Below are positions 56,636 to 64,000 of a DNA stretch of 64,000 bases, in pieces. The DNA lies in NCBI RefSeq assembly GCF_963966145.1, contig NC_091046.1, positions 47,678,001-47,742,000 on the forward strand, read 5' to 3'. The stretch's first letter is position 1, and each line of letters begins with the position of its first letter. The notes beneath the pieces are model-generated. The model had not been told where the DNA came from and did no database searches. It was given only the letters and a program-made list of their open reading frames with translations. The translations under genes and the position numbers were made by a program. This stretch comes from Tenebrio molitor. Its lineage: Eukaryota; Arthropoda; Insecta; Coleoptera; Tenebrionidae.

Positions 56636-59407
56636 TTATTTATCAGTCAGTCTGTTTTGTTGGTACTTGCTCATCTCGTCGACGTAGATGTTCTGTTGGA
56701 CGTAGTGCCGGACCGAGTGGAGGTGCTCCTGCCACCGGTAGAACCACTCATCGAACGCGGCGACGGATTCGAAGGTCAGACCGTCCCTCCAGAGAATGTT
56801 GCTGCAGTCTTCGTAACATTGCGCGAAATGATCGCTCCGAGTCTCGTTTGAGGGCTCGTGTTGTACCACCGGGACCCACTGCAGAGCCGGGTCTTGCTCC
56901 GGATAACTCTGCGCTGCTACTAGTTCTTCTTGTACTTCTTCGTAGTCTTCCATCTCGTAGTCTTCGTCTGCTTCCTCTTCGCTCGCGTCAGACGAAGAGA
57001 CGGTGACTTGCTCCTTTGCACAAAAGTCTCGAAATCGCTCCAGTTCTTCACTTGGTAACAGATCCAACCAACTCTTCTCATTAGTCACTGCACATTCATA
57101 ACCTATTCTGAAAATATCTTCCAAAAAGTCTTTTTCATCTACTTTTGGCACTACATCTTCCAAATTTTCATCGCTAAATCGTAAGATTTCTTCAACGCTG
57201 CTGGCATGTCCTTCATCGTTGAAGTTCTTCAACACTGTGAGGTAGTCCTGAATCGAGGTCACTAAATCAGAATCGACTCGGACGTCGTTCAAGAGCAGAA
57301 GTTTACTTACACTTAACAAAGCCTTGTTTCTGGTAAACGTAACATTCTGGATGTCACACTTACGCTCTTCTGGAGATTCTTCTGCTAAAATAGTGTCATT
57401 CTTCCTTTCGTCTTGACGATCCATTTTTATGCCATCTGACAATAACGAACTCAGTAAGTTTTCAGCGTCCAAAAATGTAGAAGATTCCATATCCTCTACC
57501 TCCCTTCCTTTACTATTTAACAAATCTTTGACACACTCGACCCTACTCAGCTCTTCCAATTTAATCTTCTTTCCTCCTTTCCCCTTGTCTCTCTTCGTGT
57601 CGTCATCTGATAACAACGAATTCAACAAATTCTCGGTGTCCGCAAAACTAGAAGACTTCACATCCTCCATCTCTTTCTCCTCGTTGCTTAACACTTCTTT
57701 GACATTCTCAATTCTATTCAAATCCTCCAACTTAATCTTCTTCCCTTCCTTCTCCTTGTCTCTCTTCTTATCCTCGCCTGACAACAACGAATTTAACAAA
57801 TTCTCAGTGTCTACCAGATTGGACGACCCCAACTCCTCCACCTCCTTCTCTTTGTTACTTAACACATCTTCAATACACTCAACTTTGCTCAACTCCTCCA
57901 ACTTGATCTTCTTCCCCCCTTTCTTCTTGTTTTTTATCTTGTCGTGGTCTTTTTTGCTGTTTTCGCGTTTCTTCAGCTCCCACAACTCTTTCTTCAGATC
58001 TTCCCTGATGCAATTCAAGTCTGTTGAAGGCACCACCCCGCAGATCTGTTCCAGCGTGTTTGGATCGACTTGCCACACATCGACTTCACCGTTTAAGGGT
58101 GGAAGTTTCGAAATTGACAGATTCGTGGAACCGATTGTTCCTAGTATGTTCTGGAGGCGATTTAGAGTGTCACCTTCTAAAGCGAAGTTGATGCAAATGC
58201 CGAAGGAACCGTACCTGCCCGCGCGCCCTATCCTGTGCAAATAGGAAACGGCGTCGTGCGGCAGGTCGTAGTTGATCACCAGGTCCACGTTGGGGGCGTC
58301 GATCCCCCTCGAAGTCAAATCTGTTGATAACAAAATCCTTGTTTTGAAATTTTTTAAGTTGCTGATGGCCTCCAAGCGGTCGCTCTGGTCTTGAGCGGCG
58401 GAAATAAACGACGAACTCCACCCGTTCTGGTTCAAATAATTATAAACGCTCTCAGTTCGAGTTTGGTAGTTTGTGAAAACCAAACACTGAGTGAACGAGA
58501 TTTTGGAAAAAATTTCCACCAAAAACTCGTTCTTGGCTTTCATTTCCTGCACGGCATTTACAGTTCCAGCTTTTAGGACTGCAACAAATTGCCTCAGCCC
58601 CAGCAAGAGTGGAGTCTCGTTTTCGGAAGTCACTTGTGTTGGAGAGAGCATGTAATTGGCTAGGAAAGTGTCAAGTTCTTGGGGGTAGGTGGCGCTCGAG
58701 GCGATCATTTGTTTTCTTTGGGGTAAAGTGTTGTAAATTTCGTTAATGTCGATTTGGAAACTCGACTCCATCAGTTTGTCGGCCTCGTCGAGCACGAACA
58801 AACGCACGGACTTGGTAGACAGGGCCCCCATCTTTATCAAGTGTTTGACTCGACCGGGGGCCCCGACGGCGATGTGACACAGTTTGGCTTTCTGGATGTC
58901 GGCTTCTAGGGGCATACCACCGATGAAAGACTCAATGACCAGGCCTACAAGTAAAAAAGTTATAAAAATATCCACACAGCGCTCGAGGGGTACCATCGAT
59001 ATGACGTCCCACATTTCTCAAAACGTCTTGAATCTGAACGGCGATCTCTCTAGTGGGGGCCAGAATCAACACTTGCAACTGCTCTCTGGAGACATTCACT
59101 GTTTCTAAGGCGATTATCGAGAACACCAACGTCTTGCCAGTCCCTGCCTTAGACTTTACAATTAAATCTGCAACACTTACATAAATATGTTACAAAAAAG
59201 ATATTTTTTTAATTCCATACCGAAACCGCATCGTCCCAACGGAACAGCTTTAAATTGTATTGGAGAAGGTTTCCTGAATCCGCTAGCTGTAAGGCCACTT
59301 TTTATATTTAGTGGTAACAATAATGATTCAAAACTGATATTTTCCTCTAAAATTACGTCTCTTGTTCTTTGTTTTTCGTTTAAATTGTGTGCAATATTCT
59401 GTTCCAT
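56636..59407 (-). CDS. DDX20: DEAD-box RNA helicase DDX20 / Gemin3, 889 residues, three exons
   Basis: Exons 59407-59221, 59167-58994 and 58944-56636; introns of 53 nt (GTATGG...TTGCAG) and 49 nt (GTACCC...TTGTAG) keep the frame. The first in-frame ATG (59,407) is taken as the start. Helicase motifs in order: Q motif (FRKPSPIQ), I AGTGKT (70-75), Ia PTRE (100-103), Ib GAPGR (148-152), II DEAD (173-176), III SAT (204-206), V STDLTSRGID (327-336), VI HRIGRAGR (357-364). The extreme C-terminus (FDEWFYRWQEHLHSVRHYV) has the aromatic, Gln-rich look of the conserved Gemin3 tail. Gemin3 is the ATP-dependent helicase subunit of the SMN complex that assembles Sm cores on spliceosomal snRNAs. Residues about 463-633 are three tandem 57-residue repeats (see separate entry), which I do not expect in orthologues. 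All catalytic residues look intact. Confidence 0.93.
57385..57940 (-). repeat. Three tandem 171-nt (57-residue) repeats in DDX20
   Basis: The phrase GKKIKLEEL/GKKIKLEDL recurs at exactly 171-nt spacing (57,896, 57,725 and 57,554 on the plus strand). Each unit runs GKKIKLE-x-L, V-x-x-VLSN-x-EKE, SS-x-x-x-DTENLLNSLLS, then an acidic/basic linker KRDK. The period is a multiple of three, so the repeats expand the protein without a frameshift. The third unit is the most diverged. Confidence 0.95.
58945..58993 (-). other. DDX20 intron 2 (49 nt)
   Basis: GTACCC...CTTGTAG; splicing gives GRHIDGLVIESFIGGMP, matching the helicase family order. Confidence 0.85.
59168..59220 (-). other. DDX20 intron 1 (53 nt)
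   Basis: GTATGG...TTGCAG; splicing joins the codon G|AT to give CGFDLIVKSKAGTGKT across motif I. Confidence 0.9.
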
Positions 59408-59534
59408 CGTAATATAATTTTTTATTTGTTGATATAACCTCAAAAAACAAACATCCTGTTGACGTGAGGGTAGAATCCTGTATTATCGACTTTTAATTTT
59501 TGTTAATAAATTAAAACATTGAAATCTTTCGTTA

Positions 59535-59542
59535 TTTATTTA
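59535..59542 (-). terminator. Possible polyadenylation signal of the 117-residue gene
   Basis: AATAAA-type sequence on the minus strand, between the stop at 59,709 and the DDX20 start at 59,407, as expected for closely packed genes. Confidence 0.4.
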
Positions 59543-59708
59543 TTATTCGGTATCACAACAATCACAATTGACGGACAATATTTAAAAAAAGTTTGTATTA
59601 CAGTCGTCACTTGATCTGTTCTATTTTCTGGTAGCTTCTTCATAATTAAACGTGGTATTTTTTAACACCATCATCCCTCTTATTGTTAATAAATCCCACC
59701 ATTTCGTA

Positions 59709-60606
59709 CTATCTGGGCCTCTCAGGAACACATTTTTGAACCAGAGAACTGACAGATTTTTTTGCATACTTTTCTGGGTTTTGTTCCTTCCTGATCCAGC
59801 TCATCACTACCATAGCTTCAATTACAAGATACCAATATACAAACGATGACGAAATGTTTACTTTGAACACAACTTTCAGGCATACTAGTTGTAACATTTG
59901 TCAAAACGGAAGTAATTTGGAATTCAGAGACGATCCAGGTTATGTTAACCAATCCAGTGATGGATCTGTACAGAGCATCATAAAAATTTGTATTAAATCA
60001 TCAAACATTTGGATTTATTTTTTACCTTAGTTGTCCTAGAAGGGAACAACTTCAACAGAAAAACACCCCAAAATCTGTAGAACACCTAAATACTAGATAA
60101 CAAACTAAACACACGGACGATACCGGCGCTCACAATTGTCGTTTTTATCATGTATTAGGTTGTACGTCTGCGGTTTGTACTCGCTAATAAAATCCTCATA
60201 AATGGTGTTCAAATGGGCAGGCATGGTACTAAAAAATTCATCGGTTTTTATTTATTTTTGTGGACAGGGAATTGCTACCTCTAAGCTGTACTGTAGGCTC
60301 CGGAAATAAAGACTGTAACTATTAGTCTTTTTAGGATTGTTTTCCTGAAGAGAACCTCCACAATCTGGCGCAAACTTCGTACCGAAGTTTCGTAATTATT
60401 GTTGATTCACAGAAGTAGAAGACTGGTAGATTATGACGATGTTAACCAAGGTGGCGGTAAAAATGCGGGCTCAGTATATGTAGATGTCTGAAGAATCCCC
60501 AGGAGAGTAATTCACGAGAGCTGGCTACAACAGTCGATTGTATTGAAGTTTACAAACGTCAAGCTTACCTTGCTGTTATCGACATGGCGATCGGGAAGAC
60601 TTCCAT
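59709..60606 (-). CDS. Unidentified 117-residue protein, four coding exons
   Basis: I assembled this from splice sites. Exons: 60606-60569 (ATG with A at -3 and G at +4), 60228-60124, 59965-59862 and 59815-59709. Introns: GTAAGC...TTTTTAG (340 nt), GTATCG...CTGTACAG (158 nt), GTAAAC...TTGAAG (46 nt). All four junction phases fit and the sum is exactly 118 codons with the stop. The product starts MEVFPIAMSITAS, continues TMPAHLNTIYEDFISEYKPQ and TYNLIHDKNDNCERR, and ends SWIRKEQNPEKYAKKS plus LVQKCVPERPR. An acceptor (TTTTTGAAAACAG) before the first coding exon implies a 5' non-coding exon. An alternative end uses a 45-nt intron (GTCAGT...GATAG) to reach YEMVGFINNKRDD before stopping near 59,653. 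I do not recognise the family. It lies between Aps and DDX20 on the same strand. Confidence 0.5.
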
Positions 60607-61234
60607 AGTTCTGGAATCCAGCAAACATTCCGAAGTTGTGGACTGTTTTCAAAAATAGATGCTAATCAAAACGGACGTACACGCCAAACATCAAGAAGAA
60701 GAGAAGGAGAAGGGTGTGAGGGGATTCGGGTGGAGGTGAAGTTTTCTGTGGTGGCAACAAGGAAATTGGATAAATCTTGAGTGACATAAATAAACGGAGT
60801 CTTCCATTGTCAGTTTGTACAACAGTGGCAACTCCGTGTTTGTTTGTTAATCTCTTTAAAGTTGTCTGATTGTGTGGACGTAGTGTTTAGTCAGCGGTCC
60901 GCGTCACTCGTCAGTGTCTTCGTCCAAATGAGATAGAGATCGATATTAAATAACATTTTATTGTTCTGATATTCAGGTTATAACAAAAGACAACAAAACA
61001 ATAGGAAAGTACTATAGTCTTAAATTTAAATCGAAATTTTTTAAACAGAACGGGCGTAAAATGAACAATACCTCACTATAACCGAGAGTATTATTGTTGC
61101 AGAAGTAATGTAACTACAAAAAATCGAATCAATATCTCACATATAGTCGAATTTCCATGATTAATAAATAACCCATAAAACCTCAAAGCACATGTTTGAC
61201 AGTAACAGTTTTTTAATAGTGTAAAAAACGAATC
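60607..61234. other. 5' flank of the 117-residue gene and 3' flank of Aps
   Basis: It includes the probable 5' non-coding exon and promoter of the small gene. A minus-strand frame starting MEDSVYLCHSRFIQF (ATG near 60,810) is open but I could not splice it into the gene. Confidence 0.4.
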
Positions 61235-61782
61235 TCATGTTAGTTTCGAGCGTCGCAGTTGTTGCAGGTAGTTCCGCTGCACCGGTTTGTGCAGGGCGAG
61301 CTGTTCTAGTGCCTCCTCTATCGTAAACCACTGCCTCTTCCTCCCTATAGTCTTCGAGTCTTCCCATTCGTCCAGTTCTTCGGTTACTGTCATGACATAG
61401 ACTTCAGTTCTGTCCTTGTGTTCCAAATTCTGCAAACGACTCTTTCAATCATAATTACGCTCCGTCGGTCTCTCTCGCTTACTTCAAAAACTCCCAAGCT
61501 TCGTCCCAGCTTGCCTATCACGCCCGCCTCCTCGAGAACCTCCCTCGTCGCGGTGACGCTCGGTTCCTCTTCCGGCTCGACGCCGCCCCCGGGAACGATC
61601 CATTTCTCGGGCCTGCGAGAGGACGTCACCAAGAGGACCTTGAAACCGTCAAATTCATCAGCGACGGTTATTAAACGACACCGGCGTGTCAATATTGGCA
61701 AGTGGCGGCGACGGCGGCGGACACGTGATCCAGGTGCATAAACAGAGACGACTTGTCGTCTTGTGACGGATTTCCACGACAA
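61235..61782 (-). CDS. Aps: Nudix hydrolase, diphosphoinositol polyphosphate phosphohydrolase (Aps/DIPP type), 5' end incomplete
   Basis: Two exons are secure: from at least 61,782 to 61,483, and 61,429 to 61,235, joined over a 53-nt intron (GTAAGC...TTTGCAG). Unspliced, the DNA looks like two overlapping broken frames; removing the intron restores LGVFENLEHKDRTEVYVMT. The Nudix box is complete: GGGVEPEEEPSVTATREV, then LEEAGVIGKLG. The tail GRKRQWFTIEEALEQLALHK plus PVQRNYLQQLRR matches the DIPP/Aps subfamily, which cleaves diphosphoinositol polyphosphates and diadenosine polyphosphates in the cytosol. The start is unresolved: 61,782 is a TTG, and the frame is open up to a TAG at about 61,830 with an acceptor-like GGGCAG after it, so a first exon probably lies upstream. 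The N-terminal segment is unusually Arg-rich (VRRRRRHLPILTRRCRL) where relatives have a short RRRAACIC-like strand. Confidence 0.85.
61430..61482 (-). other. Aps intron (53 nt)
   Basis: GTAAGC...CGTTTGCAG; removal restores the conserved FEN...HRT/DRT-VYVM strand of the family. Confidence 0.9.
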
Positions 61783-63653
61783 AAGGAAATCTATGCACCC
61801 GTATCGTGTCTCTTTCTGCCCTCGCAGCTATTTTGAGCTCTTTGATAGCACTAATATCGACTTAATCCAGACTGACGGTGCATGTTGCAACAGAAAAAAT
61901 GTGGACGCATGTGGAATTTGAGCTGAAAAATGAACACCAGCTTTGCGTTAATCTCGGTGATAAGAGGATTTTCTTTAAGACATTTTGTTTTATCCTTCGA
62001 AGTCGTTTTGATACGAAAATGATGTATGTAAAAGATCGCAGATTCTATCTACAGATACGAAAAAATTATGAATCTACGTAGTTGGTTACGTCAGATTTTT
62101 TGTCTCCGCAGAAACAAATATTTTCAGAACATTTACGTTCTCGCAATTTATTTACAAAAATACAAGATACAAGAAGATAAAGAAAGTTTGCTAAGGTGTT
62201 AATTAAAACAACTCTTCCTTGGAATTAGTGTTTGCGTTATTACACTAATCGACACGACACATTCTGGTACAGAATTTTCATTAAAAAATATGAAATATGA
62301 TCGAGCACCATCCTGTTAACAGATATTTCGCAGTGTTGAGTTTCACATTAAGAATTCATTATTAAAGAATTTTTTAACACCCGAGCGGTTAGAATTTCAC
62401 GGGAAGTACATACAAGGTTATCCTGGAATTATATCTGGTAAAGTTTTACTCCAGTGTGAAATATTTTCATACCTTCATTAATGAAATAAAAAATCGCTCA
62501 ATTACAACTAAATTAACGGCTAATATTTTTTACTGGAACACGCAATTTTTTAATACATTGTAATTTTTACCTGATCCACCCACCTTTAGCTGTGAATTTT
62601 TGGTATCAGAAGTAAGTGTCAAATATTTAAATATTTTATAATTCAATTTTAATCTGCGTGGAATTAAGTGAAAAAAGTATTCAACACATTTTAGTTACAT
62701 GTTTGTACTTTTTAAAGGTAGCAAAAGCCGACCGATATTTTTTAAAAATGATCTTATCAAAGCTCAGAACAGGATTTTATCCTGGAGGTTTTTAATTATT
62801 TTTTTCATCGTCTTGAGAATCTTTGAACAAATTTATAGCTGTAGTAAGTTTTTTTAAACTCACTAAAAGTAACGCAATGTAATTAATTTCGAATCGAGCT
62901 TTGAGCTTTCTTCCGTTCATTTCTTGGAACAATTTTTGAAAACTAAACTCCATTCAAAAATCAAAAAACCAGCACCTGTTGCTTTAGGTTGGTAAAATTT
63001 AAAAAACCCTAGGTAGTTATTTTTTCATACTACGAGTATGTTGGTAACTGTAAATTATGACATTTATTTGATTCAAAATAAAATTCAATTACTTTGAATT
63101 TTGTGCAAATTGTTTTATTATTGCTCAGCACGTTTCATTTATTTATTAATTCTTATTATTTTTACTTAAAGATGCCCAGAAAAACAAGACACTAATCATT
63201 ATATCACTTAATAAACGCTTAACCTCAAAATTACAATTCACACCAAATTTTATAACGGACAGCGTTGCCGAAAGTAATTGATTTATTGTAAGTAGTGACT
63301 AAAAAAAGAAAAGGAACCTATCGAGTGCATTATTTCGTAACGTGAAATATGTATGTATTAAGAATGGAAACCTTTTTTGTTTCGTAAAATTCGTTGAAAA
63401 ATTCAGATCATTTCTACATGAATAGCTTAAAAAGGACACCTTGACAAACTTTCTGCTGAGTTTTATCTACATACATTCAATTTTAATGAAACTTTTTTGC
63501 GATTACGGATTTTAAATGATTGATGTGGGGAGGTTAAACGGATTATTTATTTGTGGAACGAACGAAAATATTGCTTTGCAGATATCTCCTGTGATTTTCT
63601 TTACCTTATCTGCTCGAGAAATAGTCAATTTTGGCTTAAAGTATTTTGATAAG
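61783..63653. other. AT-rich stretch upstream of Aps
   Basis: The missing Aps first exon and promoter should lie in the first part (to about 62,100), but I could not identify them with confidence. The remainder is AT-rich with no gene. Confidence 0.5.
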
Positions 63654-63980
63654 TACTATCGGTGGACATTAAAACCTGGGACATCCAAAATTTGCTCATT
63701 GTATGTCAGACTTTTAAATTGTCACTCAAAATAAAAATTGTCAGTATTTAAAATTAACTCTTTGAACGTAAGAGATGCTAGATCAATTGTGTTATTATAT
63801 AAAATCATTGTCAATGAAAAGAACGTTAAAGAACTGAACTTTAACTTGGTGTTTCTGACAATATGTCATAATTTTTATAACCTTGTTTGTAAAAAGCCAA
63901 ATTTACCCAATGTATATTTCTGATTTTTGACTTTATACAATTGTGACGTTTGTCCCAGGTTTTTATGTCCACCGATAGTA
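63654..63980. mobile_element. Tc1/mariner-type MITE
   Basis: TACTATCGGTGGACATTAAA plus ACCTGGGACA faces TGTCCCAGGTTTTTATGTCC plus ACCGATAGTA, about 30 bp with two differences. It is about 327 bp and TA-flanked. The inside open frames are chance. It is related by its ends to the element at 55,390. Confidence 0.85.
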
Positions 63981-64000
63981 CGTTAGAGACTTCTTTAGTA

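Noticed and set aside
57429..58244. 271-codon plus-strand frame
   Set aside because: It is the antisense of the DDX20 repeat region; serine/phenylalanine-rich only because the sense strand is Lys/Glu-rich.
56636..59014. 792-codon frame beginning MWDVISMVPLERCVDIF as the DDX20 start
   Set aside because: Its first 30 codons are read through intron 2. The true protein continues upstream through two more exons carrying the Q motif and motif I.
61430..61482. Apparent frameshift in the Nudix gene
   Set aside because: The segment is a 53-nt GT...AG intron; removing it restores the family sequence.
1..64000. tRNA, rRNA, CRISPR or known microRNA genes
   Set aside because: I looked for B-box (GGTTCGANNCC) contexts, regular spacer arrays and conserved miRNA seeds by eye and saw none. 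A covariance-model scan would be decisive.

Overview
The window looks like nuclear DNA of an insect, probably a beetle. It is AT-rich, holds many short inverted-repeat transposons with TA-type ends, and has intron-split genes with very small introns (46, 49, 53 and 53 nt) bounded by GT...AG. The two recognisable proteins, the SMN-complex helicase Gemin3 (DDX20) and an Aps-type Nudix hydrolase, resemble insect orthologues. The species call is an inference.

Layout. From 1 to about 47.5 kb I find no secure protein-coding gene. Two things alternate there: moderately GC-rich, CpG-containing, non-repetitive blocks of 0.5-1.5 kb full of ATTA/TAATT and TTTATGG-type words, and AT-rich stretches carrying transposon debris. 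The blocks look like a cis-regulatory landscape, such as a gene desert or giant intron beside a developmental regulator lying outside the window; a weak candidate first exon sits near 3.0-3.1 kb. The transposon debris includes one eight-copy MITE family (TIR core GTTCAAATGAAATCCTGGGC), about ten other TIR or foldback elements (two of them nested), a four-copy repeat ending in a conserved reading frame, a decayed transposase N-terminus at 16.3-16.7 kb and a broken spliced-looking frame at 18.6-19.1 kb.

From 47.5 kb the window becomes genic. A single-exon gene (47,933-49,036, +) encodes a 367-residue cysteine/proline-repeat protein, sperm-tail-like in composition. Just upstream is a short inverted, frameshifted copy of part of DDX20. 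A transposon-rich interval (49.7-55.8 kb) contains a possible 97-residue single-exon gene on the minus strand. Then three minus-strand genes lie close together: an Aps/NUDT-type diphosphoinositol-polyphosphate hydrolase (61,235 to at least 61,782), a four-exon gene for a 117-residue protein that I assembled from splice sites (59,709-60,606), and DDX20/Gemin3 (56,636-59,407; three exons, 889 residues). DDX20 carries three tandem 57-residue repeats in its C-terminal half.

The genes do not form a pathway. DDX20 acts in spliceosomal snRNP assembly, Aps in inositol pyrophosphate and cap/dinucleotide turnover, and the Cys/Pro protein is probably structural. I saw no tRNA, rRNA or CRISPR array, and I recognised no conserved microRNA.
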